From positions 145,751-209,750 of the forward strand of contig CAYFWF010000050.1 in the NCBI GenBank assembly GCA_964346815.1: a DNA stretch of 64,000 nt. The letters are read 5' to 3'. The stretch is from CAYFWF01 sp964346815 (GTDB lineage Bacteria; Acidobacteriota; Aminicenantia; Aminicenantales; Aminicenantaceae). A model generated the notes under the pieces. That model ran no database searches. It saw nothing but the letters and a program-made list of their open reading frames with translations, and was not told where the DNA came from. Shown piece by piece: positions 26,069-34,553 of the stretch (position 1 is its first letter; each line of letters opens with the position of its first letter). The position numbers were made by a program, and so were the translations under genes.

Positions 26069-26092
26069 ATAACACTCCTATAGGAGTGTTAT
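26069..26092 (-). promoter_or_regulatory. perfect 24-bp palindrome overlapping the ribosome site of the RHH-sat-cysC operon
   Basis: Half-site ATAACACTCCTA followed by its exact reverse complement, with no mismatch over 24 bases. It begins one base from the ATG of the RHH gene and contains the likely Shine-Dalgarno TAGGAG of that gene. It could be the operator for the RHH protein, an RNA hairpin that hides the ribosome site, or both. Confidence 0.7.
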
Positions 26093-26189
26093 CCTATTCC
26101 CTTCATTTGTGTATGTCAAGGAAAATTTTTCTTTTTTGGAGGATTCGATTATGGGGTTTTGTCAGCAAGCACTTATATAGAGGCAGAGC

Positions 26190-26777
26190 TCACTCGACTC
26201 TGACAATATTGAAGATCTTCACTCTAGAGACCAGCATCTGTCCTTCTAAAGGCTGTTGATGGATTTTTCTGACCACTTCCATGCCCGAGACCACTTTTCC
26301 GAAGGCCGCAAAACCTTGTCCGTCTGGATTCCTCCTGCCTCCATAATCCAATTCTGGCTGGTCCCCCACACAGATGAAAAATTCCGAGGAAGCTGTTCCA
26401 GGATCCAATCTTGCCATGGAAATCACGCCATCTTTGTGGAGTATTCCGGTTTTTTCCGTGGTTTCATGCTCGATAGAGGGTAATAGATTCTTTGTTTGTC
26501 TAAACCTCAGGCCACCTTGAATGACTCGGATTTTGATTTTATCATTGGGTTGGTTATCCATCCGGACAACTCTGTAGAAACAGGCATTTTTAAAAAGATT
26601 CCGATCTACATAGCTTAAAAAATTGGAGGCTGTAATCGGAACATCCCTCTCATAAATTTCGATCTGGATGTCTCCGAATTCGGTCTGAAGGACAACCTGT
26701 GGACTCTCTGCGCTTTCCCCTAGAATGAATATGCTTAAAAACAAAAGACAGACAATTTTTGGCCATAAAGAATTCAT
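26190..26777 (-). CDS. second exported cyclophilin-type peptidyl-prolyl isomerase
   Basis: 195 residues with signal peptide (IVCLLFLSIFILGESAES). The cyclophilin core is recognisable: ITASNFLSYVDRNLFKNACF, GVISMARLDPGTASSEFFIC and GFAAFGKVVSGMEVVRKI. It is more divergent than the copy at 4490-5068, and the usual FHR is replaced by FYR (NACFYRVVRM). GAGGAGGAAAGC precedes the ATG. It should assist periplasmic protein folding, possibly on a narrower client set. It is monocistronic or the last gene of a short unit. Confidence 0.9.
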   Translation of the reverse strand: MNSLWPKIVCLLFLSIFILGESAESPQVVLQTEFGDIQIEIYERDVPITASNFLSYVDRNLFKNACFYRVVRMDNQPNDKIKIRVIQGGLRFRQTKNLLPSIEHETTEKTGILHKDGVISMARLDPGTASSEFFICVGDQPELDYGGRRNPDGQGFAAFGKVVSGMEVVRKIHQQPLEGQMLVSRVKIFNIVRVE

Positions 26778-26966
26778 GCTTTCCTCCTCAATCTACCCTT
26801 ATATCCGCATCTTTTAAGAGTCTCGGAATGAACGTAGCACAGCCTTCTTACCCTGTCAATGCATATGGATTTAAGGTGCTTTGATTTTTAGTCAAATAGG
26901 AATTATGATGGTAAAGGAGCCGCTCATCCTACGCAGGATGCGGCCAATTGACTCAGGAGAGAGCCC

Positions 26967-27719
26967 ATGAGAACCATCCGCATGGAAGACATGAATTGGC
27001 CCGACATAAAAGAGGCGTTGAAGGAAGGATTCACAACGGCAGTTGTGGGTGTTGGGTCAACCGAACAGCATGGTCCCCATCTGCCGACCAAAACCGATAC
27101 TGTGATTGGAGATTTAATTGCTCATAGAGTGGCGCAGAAGATGGACAAAGCTCTGCAAGCGAAAACAATATGCGTGGGTTGTTCAGAGCATCATATGGCC
27201 TTTCCAGGAACCATATCGCTCGACGCGACAACCTTAAAAGCCATTATCAGTGATTACACGAAAAGCCTCATAAAACAAGGATTTGAGAAGATCATTTATT
27301 TACCAAGTCATGGAGGAAATTTTGCTACTGTGAACGAGGCTGTTGAAGAGCAACGGAAAAGATTCCCAGAACAGAAGATCATTGGTTACACGGATCTTAT
27401 GGCTTTCATGAACTGTTTGTTGGATATCTCTGCTGAATTTGGTATCAGTAAGGAAGAAGCGGGGGCCCATGCTGGCGAGAATGAGACATCCTTTATTCTG
27501 GCCTTTGCAGAAAAATTGGTGAGGAAAGACAGATTTTCCCCTGGCTATCTCGGACCATTGGGCGAGAAAGAGGTCAATCTCATCATGGAGAAAGGAATGC
27601 CCGCTTTAACAGAGAATGGAATTTTGGGAGATCCAACTAAAGCCTCAGCCGAGAGGGGAGCAATCTATTTGGAAAAGATAGTTGACTACCTGGTCGAGGA
27701 AATCAAAAAACAGCTGTAG
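26967..27719 (+). CDS. creatininase-family amidohydrolase
   Basis: 250 residues, the usual length. Metal-binding motifs of the family are visible: GSTEQHGPHLPTKTDT near residue 28, HGGN near residue 115, and AGAHAGENETS near residue 170. The family opens or cleaves amide bonds in creatinine and related small molecules, and some members act in cofactor biosynthesis; the substrate here is unknown. No signal peptide, so cytoplasmic. CAGGAGAG precedes the ATG. Its 3' end overlaps the convergent M1 gene by 17 bases. Confidence 0.9.
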   Translation: MRTIRMEDMNWPDIKEALKEGFTTAVVGVGSTEQHGPHLPTKTDTVIGDLIAHRVAQKMDKALQAKTICVGCSEHHMAFPGTISLDATTLKAIISDYTKSLIKQGFEKIIYLPSHGGNFATVNEAVEEQRKRFPEQKIIGYTDLMAFMNCLLDISAEFGISKEEAGAHAGENETSFILAFAEKLVRKDRFSPGYLGPLGEKEVNLIMEKGMPALTENGILGDPTKASAERGAIYLEKIVDYLVEEIKKQL

Positions 27720-29874
27720 AACTTGCTGCCGAGTCCTTTTCACCGATTGTTTTTATCGCAATTTCAGCAGCGACTTTTATGACATTTCTGGGAGAATTCA
27801 ATTTTGCCGCCTTTTCAAGGAAGGGAAGCTGCGAACGATTCCCGCACCTGCCTATAGATCTCAATGCCTCAGCCTGGACAAGATAACTGTCATCGTTCTC
27901 GAAGCGCTCCCTGAAAAACGGAACGAATTCTGGATATCCATAGTCCCCGAGACACTGCAACGCAGAAGACCTGACTTTTGAGTTTGCGTCTTCGCATTTT
28001 TCTTTGAAAAGATCGATGTCCTCTTCCCTTTTCATATGTCCCAATGTTATGACGGCGCTCTTCCTCACAGCCCAGAAATCATCGCTCCGGGCAGACTTGA
28101 TAAGACCTTCAAGAGCTCGGGGATCATGTGCGTATTCTTTAATCTCTGATGCCGCCCATTCTCTTCCAATCACGTCATCGTTGTTGAGCTGATACAGAAG
28201 TTCTCCCAAACTTTTTTTAAAGGTCCATTCTTTCAAGAGGTTATTTCCCTCATCGAATCTCACCATGAGTGGCTTTTCTTCGACAGCGAACTCAAAGATA
28301 TCTTCCTGCTTTTCGATCCATACTTTGTGAGAAGTGCTCCCTCTCTTGGTATGTATGCCGACAATAACCGGAATTTTGTAGATGGGAATACCTCTCGAAG
28401 TGTCCTGAACTTGACAGACCTTCATTTTGACTTTTCGGATCGTCTCATTCCATCGGTAACTGATCTCTAACACGGGATGGCCGGGCTTGAAAATGTACTG
28501 TTCAAAAAACCAGCCTATATTCTGTCCCGTAGCTTCCTTTACGGCGACCATGAAATCATGGGTATCCACAACCTGAAATTCATGTTTGTGCAGAAAATGT
28601 TTCAGCGTCCGGAAGAAGGGTTTGTCTCCCAATATAAAGCGCAGCATGTGCAGAACCGCTGCTCCTTTGGGATAGGTGTGGCTGTCAAAATTCTGTTGAG
28701 GGCGGTCGTAACGGTCAAAAACGATCGGACGCATGTACCGTGTGTGCGCTTCTTGCAAATATTGATTCTTTTTCCTGAGGAGATCGTAGGCCCCCTCATC
28801 CTCTCCCCTGTCATGGTTTGTATACAGATAATCCGAATAGGTGGCGAAGCTTTCGTTCATCCAGGTGTGTTCCCAGCTTCTGAGTGTGATGAGGTCGCCC
28901 CACCACTGATGAGCAATTTCGTGGGCAATGATTCTATCCCAGGAGAAATCCTGCTCTGCCCTTTTATCGTGGATGACTCCCTCCCCGAGAAGAGTCGCCG
29001 TGGTGTTTTCAGCCCCTCCTCCCATACGCGGTGATATCACCTGATCGTATTTTGCCCAGGGATAGGCATAGCCATAAATGCTGTTGTAAAAATCGATCAT
29101 CCGAGGAGTCTTACTAAATATCCATTCGGCATCTTCGACATCATTTTCATAAACCCAGTAATTCACCGGCAGAGAGCCGAGCGAATCCTCGATAACGGCG
29201 AAAGGACCGATAGCCAGCATATAAAGATAAGTGGAATGGGGGAGATCCTGCAGCCAATGATAAGTTCTGGTTCCCTTTACCCTGTTTTCATTCACACTTA
29301 TCAGCCTTCCGTTTGCGAGCACTTTGAATGCATCACTGACCGTCACAATGGTATCATGGGTGGCTTTATCATTGGGATAGTCGTAACAGGGAATCCAGTG
29401 ACGGGCATATTCCGGCCAGGATACGGTGGATACCATTTGAGGATGGTCGGCACTCTGATCATCAAAGAACAGGCCGTGTTGGGGATCGGTGGCACGATAT
29501 TCCACACAGAATGTGATTTCATCGCCGTAGTTGTAAACTTTGGAGAATTGAATGATGAGGTGCTTTTTTGTTTGTTTGAACTCGAGAGCAGTTTCGGCCG
29601 AGTTGATAACAGAGATAACAGAAAGTTCCTCGGCATCCAACACACACTCCTTGAAGCCATCGTTTAGAGGAGTCAAAGTTATGGTGTTCGTTCCCCAGAA
29701 CTTTTTCTTATCCAAATCAAAGGTCAAATCGATGCGATAGTGCTGTACATCATAGTTACGGCTTCTCTCGAACTGCCGCGGCCTGGTGTAAATGTCCTCC
29801 TTTTGCGCAAACAATACGAGAAAAGAAGAAATGAGAGCAGCGATCAAGAGAGTTGTGATAACGGTTTTTTTCAT
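27703..29874 (-). CDS. exported M1-family zinc aminopeptidase with HEAT-like C-terminus
   Basis: 723 residues with signal peptide (VITTLLIAALISSFLVLFA). The substrate motif GGGAENTTATLL and the gluzincin site HEIAHQWWGD, with the downstream Glu in WMNESFATY, are intact. The last 130 residues form HEAT-like repeats (WAASEIKEYAHDPRALEGL, WAVRKSAVITLGHMKREED, then VRSSALQCLGDYGYPEFV). The enzyme should trim N-terminal amino acids from peptides outside the cytoplasm. ATG 29874 has GGAG seven bases upstream and is preferred over the ATG at 29898. It converges with and slightly overlaps the creatininase gene. Confidence 0.93.
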   Translation of the reverse strand: MKKTVITTLLIAALISSFLVLFAQKEDIYTRPRQFERSRNYDVQHYRIDLTFDLDKKKFWGTNTITLTPLNDGFKECVLDAEELSVISVINSAETALEFKQTKKHLIIQFSKVYNYGDEITFCVEYRATDPQHGLFFDDQSADHPQMVSTVSWPEYARHWIPCYDYPNDKATHDTIVTVSDAFKVLANGRLISVNENRVKGTRTYHWLQDLPHSTYLYMLAIGPFAVIEDSLGSLPVNYWVYENDVEDAEWIFSKTPRMIDFYNSIYGYAYPWAKYDQVISPRMGGGAENTTATLLGEGVIHDKRAEQDFSWDRIIAHEIAHQWWGDLITLRSWEHTWMNESFATYSDYLYTNHDRGEDEGAYDLLRKKNQYLQEAHTRYMRPIVFDRYDRPQQNFDSHTYPKGAAVLHMLRFILGDKPFFRTLKHFLHKHEFQVVDTHDFMVAVKEATGQNIGWFFEQYIFKPGHPVLEISYRWNETIRKVKMKVCQVQDTSRGIPIYKIPVIVGIHTKRGSTSHKVWIEKQEDIFEFAVEEKPLMVRFDEGNNLLKEWTFKKSLGELLYQLNNDDVIGREWAASEIKEYAHDPRALEGLIKSARSDDFWAVRKSAVITLGHMKREEDIDLFKEKCEDANSKVRSSALQCLGDYGYPEFVPFFRERFENDDSYLVQAEALRSIGRCGNRSQLPFLEKAAKLNSPRNVIKVAAEIAIKTIGEKDSAASSTAVF

Positions 29875-30217
29875 TCGTTTTCTCCGGTGGATCTCCATTC
29901 CGAGCAGTCTTTTTCTATACTATAAAAAGAGGGAAATGTCTAAAAACAATTTCTCTAAACATTGAAAAGTGAAAAAATCTCGTTGAATCAGTTTGTGTTG
30001 TTGTGCCCGCAAAAAGACTTCATTTCGTTTGCTGCCGCAAGAGCACTATGGCCCTCTCTCCGCATCTGCTTGCATCTGGCTGGCTTCCTGTTCTGACTGC
30101 CTGACTGTTGTTGAGACACCCATGGAAAAGAGGATGCTATTGGATTTTCCTTAAGTTGTATTCGAAAGGACGAATGGCTACACTATAAAGCAGAGATGCT
30201 ATCAAGGAGGGAGGAAT
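29875..30217. other. intergenic region between divergent M1 and esterase genes
   Basis: 343 bases without a credible gene. It contains dispersed repeat copy B (30081-30118) and, near 30184-30189, TATAAA as a possible -10 box for the esterase gene, but no good -35 at the right distance. No stable hairpin was noticed. Confidence 0.4.
30081..30118 (+). repeat. dispersed intergenic repeat, copy B
   Basis: 38 bases starting TGGCTTCCT and ending CCTGACTGTTGTTGAGACA, closely similar at both ends to copy A at 19747-19784. A third, weaker relative is at 33008-33042. All lie between genes. Confidence 0.45.
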
Positions 30218-32173
30218 ATGCAAAGAATAAAGGAGAACAAGGAAAGGCTGAAAGCTCTGGGATCTGCTGCGATATTTACTGTATGGTGTTTTTCCTTTTC
30301 TACTCTGTCTGCCCAGGAATCAGCAGATATGAAAATTTACCAGACCGAAAAAACGATTCTAGTGGATGGGAATCTCGGTGATTGGGAAAGGATTGACGAG
30401 AGAGCCATTGATCTGACCCTCAAGGGAGAACAGATCTCCTCCTCTTCGGACCTGTCGGTCACTGCAATGTTTACCTATGATTCTAATAACTTCTATGCCG
30501 CAGTAAAGGTCCTGGATGATCGTTTCGAATTTCCCAACAGGAGCTGGAGATACGGTGACGGATTTATGCTGACCTTTCTCGATCCTTACCAGGGAAACGA
30601 AAGCGATCGATTTTGCTCCTTCGGAATTTCTCGCGAAGAGGAGGAAACGGCCGGTCTCATCGTCAACAAGGATGGAATTTATTTTCCTGGAATAGATATC
30701 AGAGATATGAAATTGAAAATCGTTCCGGATGAAGAAAACGGTGAAATCGTCTATGAGATAGCCATTCCTTTCAAATATCTTGTCCCCTTCAAACCATTCA
30801 TCCAGGAGAGATGGGGGATCAATCTCATCTATGCTGACCGCGATCAGGGAGAAAGGACGTTGGCCTTCCTTTATCCAGATCCTGGCTATGACACAGAGCT
30901 GTCCGATAAAAGGAAGGGAGCGATTTTTCAGTTCGTCCATCATGTTCCCGAAGAGCCTGAAATCCAGATGTCCCTCAGCGCCACTCACTTTTATGACGAT
31001 GATGAGATAAGCATAATCCTTGCTGTCCTTTCACCCGATGAGAGGACCGGATGGCAAATCAGATCCTTTCTCCTGGGACCGAGCGCAAGAAATGTGCCTC
31101 AGAAAGAAGAGATCACTTTAAAAGAGGGGATGAATATTTTACGCTTCGACCTGGAAGAGCGAGATTATGCCACAGGTCCCTATGATCTCAGTATCGGCGT
31201 GATCAATGAGAAAGGCTCTCTTCGATTCAAGGAGGATAACAGGTTTTATGTTCTGAACCGTGCAGAATTCGAACAGTTCCAAAAAAAATTCGAAGACGTC
31301 AAAAAGAGCGAATTGTATACGGAAAATGAGAAATTTCGCAAAAGCCTTTCCAACCTGGAAATCAGGTTCGACTGGATCAAAGAATATATGGAGGAGGCTC
31401 CTCCATTCATTGGGATCGATCCCATCGAAGAGTGGTACGATGAGATAAAAACCTTATTCGAAAGAGTCGATGAGGAGAAGCCAGCCCTTTTTCCTCTGGG
31501 ATCCATAGGAAGATATGCCCACAGGTCCGAGATCGACGGGACACTCCAGCCTTACACTGTCTATATCCCCCAGGATTACAACGAAAAGTATCCCACCCCT
31601 CTTTTTGTCACACTCCATGGAAGCGGTGTGAATGAGGTGCGGTATGCTTACAGCATAGCGATGGTATTGGGTGCGGGCCGGTTCAGAGGCGGGATACCGA
31701 AGATGATCATGATCGCCCCGCAGGCGAGAGGGCTTTCCGACTGGTACACCGGAAATTCAGGGAAAGACGTTATCGAGTGCACCGATCACATCAAAGCCTT
31801 GTACAACATCGATGAGGAGAATATCATTCTGGATGGATTCTCCATGGGAGGTTATGGCGCATGGCGTCTGTCGCTTGTGCACCCGGACCTGTTCAAAGCT
31901 GTCATCGTACGCTCAGGAGCTATCGCTCCGCCTCCTTATGTTCAAGGAGAAAATATTCTCGACCTTCTGGATAAGGTAAAGGGACTGAATTTCCTCATCG
32001 TCCATGGAGCCAAAGACAATGCGGTTTCTGTGGAGAATGCAAGACGAGCTGTTCAAAAATTGAAAGAACTGGGCATAAACCATAAGTATATCGAAGTCAA
32101 AGATGCCTATCATACAGACTACGATAAATGGGCGGAGATCTTTGGATGGCTACGGTCGGTAATCAAACGGTAA
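30218..32173 (+). CDS. exported CBM9-like / alpha-beta hydrolase (esterase) fusion
   Basis: 651 residues. A signal peptide precedes a CBM9/DOMON-like beta domain (about residues 40-230, starting ILVDGNLGDWERIDERAIDL) and a second beta-rich segment to about 340. An alpha/beta-hydrolase domain of the esterase/PHB-depolymerase type covers about 430-651. The likely triad is Ser in GFSMGGYG, Asp in HGAKDNAVSV and His in DAYHTDYDKW. It probably hydrolyses esters on polysaccharides or other extracellular polymers; the binding domain suggests attachment to a glycan. The ribosome site AAGGAGGGAGG is strong. Confidence 0.85.
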   Translation: MQRIKENKERLKALGSAAIFTVWCFSFSTLSAQESADMKIYQTEKTILVDGNLGDWERIDERAIDLTLKGEQISSSSDLSVTAMFTYDSNNFYAAVKVLDDRFEFPNRSWRYGDGFMLTFLDPYQGNESDRFCSFGISREEEETAGLIVNKDGIYFPGIDIRDMKLKIVPDEENGEIVYEIAIPFKYLVPFKPFIQERWGINLIYADRDQGERTLAFLYPDPGYDTELSDKRKGAIFQFVHHVPEEPEIQMSLSATHFYDDDEISIILAVLSPDERTGWQIRSFLLGPSARNVPQKEEITLKEGMNILRFDLEERDYATGPYDLSIGVINEKGSLRFKEDNRFYVLNRAEFEQFQKKFEDVKKSELYTENEKFRKSLSNLEIRFDWIKEYMEEAPPFIGIDPIEEWYDEIKTLFERVDEEKPALFPLGSIGRYAHRSEIDGTLQPYTVYIPQDYNEKYPTPLFVTLHGSGVNEVRYAYSIAMVLGAGRFRGGIPKMIMIAPQARGLSDWYTGNSGKDVIECTDHIKALYNIDEENIILDGFSMGGYGAWRLSLVHPDLFKAVIVRSGAIAPPPYVQGENILDLLDKVKGLNFLIVHGAKDNAVSVENARRAVQKLKELGINHKYIEVKDAYHTDYDKWAEIFGWLRSVIKR

Positions 32174-32234
32174 AACGGACAAGGAAAGACAAGATGTCAT
32201 CCGTTAGAAATCGGCTGCGAGACAAGCATTGGGC

Positions 32235-32927
32235 TCACCATATCCCAGGGATAAGTCTATATCGAACTTTCTGTATATAGTCTTTGTAGCCAGAAAGTTC
32301 AACTTCTAACGTTTTGTCTTCGAGTGTGGTTCGGAGTACAAAAAGAGCGATGATGATGGACGCGGGGATGAACGTGAATAGAGAGCCTAACGAGAGAGGA
32401 TAGCAGAGCATTATGAGGATGACACCCGAATACATGGGGTGGCGGACATATCGATAGGGCCCGGATGTACAGACCGTGTGTCCTCGGTCCTGCTGAACCC
32501 GAACCACATCAGAAGCATAGGCGTTTTCCTTAACGGCCCAGAAAGCCAGCCCCATTCCGGGAAGAAAGCCGATAAAGCCCAGAATTTTTCCGATCAACGG
32601 AACATCGGACCAATGGAAGCGCACGGCATCTAGCCCAGGAACGGCCAGAAGGAAGATCAAACAGAGGGAATAAGCAATCATGAATTTCTTATCCCAGCTT
32701 TTCACATCTTTCTTTCGGGACATCCGCTCCTTCAACAAACCAGGAGCTTTTTTTTTCATCCAAATCAGGGCAGCTGTAACCATTGCCAGATAGAGAATGA
32801 GGAAAGCCCAGGCTTCCGGCCAATCGAGAGTGCCCGCCGGGATAAACAGCACGGCCAGCATGAAGAAGACTGTGGTTACAGATCTGACGAGTACCGAAGT
32901 CTTGGAAGGCATACTGCTCTGCTTCAT
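32235..32927 (-). CDS. ICMT-like membrane methyltransferase
   Basis: 230 residues with about five membrane segments. The C-terminal signature of isoprenylcysteine carboxyl methyltransferase/phospholipid methyltransferase-like proteins is clear: SGPYRYVRHPMYSGVILIML, then LRTTLEDKTLEVELSGYKDY. These enzymes use S-adenosylmethionine and act at the inner membrane; the bacterial substrates are mostly unknown. It converges with the esterase gene and is divergent from the second M28 gene. The ribosome site is weak. Confidence 0.87.
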   Translation of the reverse strand: MKQSSMPSKTSVLVRSVTTVFFMLAVLFIPAGTLDWPEAWAFLILYLAMVTAALIWMKKKAPGLLKERMSRKKDVKSWDKKFMIAYSLCLIFLLAVPGLDAVRFHWSDVPLIGKILGFIGFLPGMGLAFWAVKENAYASDVVRVQQDRGHTVCTSGPYRYVRHPMYSGVILIMLCYPLSLGSLFTFIPASIIIALFVLRTTLEDKTLEVELSGYKDYIQKVRYRLIPGIW

Positions 32928-33007
32928 TCTTATTTATTATGCAGTCTTTAAAGACAATATTCCAGTTCAATTTTTTAACGGGGCTGTAAACCGCCCCTCG
33001 CAGAACA

Positions 33008-33042
33008 GCTTCCTAATCCGTTTACCTGACTGATGGAGAAAC
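33008..33042 (+). repeat. possible third copy of the dispersed intergenic repeat
   Basis: Starts GCTTCCT and contains CCTGACTG and GAGAAACC. The spacing matches copies A and B but the identity is low, so it may be a decayed copy or chance. Confidence 0.2.
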
Positions 33043-33153
33043 CATCACAGAGAAGAGAGGCTTGTGCGTGACAAGAGTTGCTTGAGAAAACCAGCTGTAT
33101 CAGAGATAATAAGGAGCGGTTTATAAACGATGTGCAAAGGAGGCTTTCTACTT

Positions 33154-34482
33154 ATGAAATATTCGAGAATGTTATTCCTCTCTATTTTGGCGGCTTTCTG
33201 CCTGGTCAGTATGCCTACGTTTGCTGCCGTAAATCCAGAAATCGCATCGCTCGTACAAAATATCTCCAAGGAAAAGGTGGAATCGATTCTAAAAAAACTA
33301 GAGTCTTTTCAAACTAGACATACCCTTTCGTCTGACCGGGAAGCCTTTGGGAACAAGGCAGCTGCTGAGTGGCTTCATGCCGCATTCGAGAGCCTGAGTC
33401 CAAGGCTCCAAGTCGCTCTGGATACATATGAGCTTCCTTCACAGGGAGGCAGGATAAGCCGTCCCATGACCATCCGTAATGTGGTTGCGGTTTTACCCGG
33501 CCGTCAAAGCGGTGCAGAGGAACGGATCTTCATACTCAATGCCCATTACGATACGGTGGCACGGAAAGCCGATGGAAGTTGGCCCCGGGACGACTTCGAC
33601 AACTACGCACCCGGAGTCAATGACGATGCATCCGGAGTGGCTGCTCTGCTCGAGCTGGCTCGAGTGTTCAGCCAGCATGAGTTCGATGCGACCATTTATT
33701 TTGCCGCATTCTCAGGAGAAGAGATCGGTCTCGTTGGCAGCACGCTGATGGCCGCGCGCCTTAAAGAGGAAGGTAAGAATATCTGCGGCGTAATAGGTCT
33801 CGACATGATCGGGAACATCGAAGGAGGAAACGGGCGGATTGACAACAGCCGGATCCGGGTTTTCTCAGAAGGCCCCATGGATTCGGCTTCACGCCAGCTT
33901 GCCCGCTATGTAAAGCAGGTGGGGGAACGTTATTTCCCATCGGTTGAGATAGATTTAATCTATCGTGCGGACCGTTTCGGCCGCGGTGGAGACCACACGC
34001 CTTTTGTGCAGGAAGGGTGGGCCGGTATCCGCATGATGGAAGCCAACGAAAACTATTCGCGCCAGCATACCATCCATGATACGCTCGATAATGTCTCTCT
34101 CGACTACTGCACCCGCAACATTCGGATCGTTGGATCGGTTCTGGCGTCGTTGGCAGCAGCACCTCCGGCACCCAGAGTGAATGATGAGCGGGGACGACCC
34201 ATGCTGGGACGAGGAGAGAGTGGTTATGACGCCGCACTCGAGTGGAATCCCGTGATATGCGATGATCTGGCAGGGTACATCATCCATTGGCGCAGGACCA
34301 TATCGCCCTATTGGGAAAAAGAGATTCATGTAGGGAGAGTACAGGAGTATACCTTCCGAGATGTCACTATTGATGAGCATGTCTTTGGTGTCAGTGCAAT
34401 CGATAAAGCCGGGAATGAGAGCCTGATCTCTTCTTATACCATGCCTTCGCGGAGTAAACGCGTATACAAAGTAAAAAAATGA
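33154..34482 (+). CDS. exported M28-family zinc peptidase with fibronectin-like tail
   Basis: 442 residues with signal peptide (MLFLSILAAFCLVSMPTFA). Zinc ligands and catalytic residues of M28 are present: NAHYDTVA, PGVNDDASGVA, SGEEIGLVGS, GLDMIGN and the late His in SRQHTIHDTLDN. The last 90 residues form a fibronectin-III-like domain (YDAALEWNPVICDDLAGYII). ATG 33154 was chosen because AAAGGAGG lies just upstream; the ATG at 33130 precedes that site. Without the PA insert it differs from the M28 at 6784. Its stop codon overlaps a 24-codon micro-ORF as ATGA. Confidence 0.92.
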   Translation: MKYSRMLFLSILAAFCLVSMPTFAAVNPEIASLVQNISKEKVESILKKLESFQTRHTLSSDREAFGNKAAAEWLHAAFESLSPRLQVALDTYELPSQGGRISRPMTIRNVVAVLPGRQSGAEERIFILNAHYDTVARKADGSWPRDDFDNYAPGVNDDASGVAALLELARVFSQHEFDATIYFAAFSGEEIGLVGSTLMAARLKEEGKNICGVIGLDMIGNIEGGNGRIDNSRIRVFSEGPMDSASRQLARYVKQVGERYFPSVEIDLIYRADRFGRGGDHTPFVQEGWAGIRMMEANENYSRQHTIHDTLDNVSLDYCTRNIRIVGSVLASLAAAPPAPRVNDERGRPMLGRGESGYDAALEWNPVICDDLAGYIIHWRRTISPYWEKEIHVGRVQEYTFRDVTIDEHVFGVSAIDKAGNESLISSYTMPSRSKRVYKVKK

Positions 34483-34553
34483 GCCGCCTGTTTGCACTGT
34501 TGACTCTGTCCGCATTCGCTGCTATCCTTTTTTTTCGTTATGAGTGGGGATGA
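34479..34553 (+). CDS. putative 24-residue hydrophobic micropeptide linking peptidase and kinase genes
   Basis: A 24-codon frame starts inside the M28 stop codon (ATGA at 34479-34482) and ends inside the kinase start codon (ATGA at 34550-34553). The peptide starts MSRLFALLTLSAFAAILFF and ends RYEWG: a basic N-terminus, about 16 hydrophobic residues and a charged tail, as in single-pass membrane micropeptides. It may be a real small protein or only a device that carries ribosomes to the kinase, which has no clear ribosome site of its own. Its own ribosome site is weak. Coincidence cannot be excluded. Confidence 0.4.
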   Translation: MSRLFALLTLSAFAAILFFRYEWG

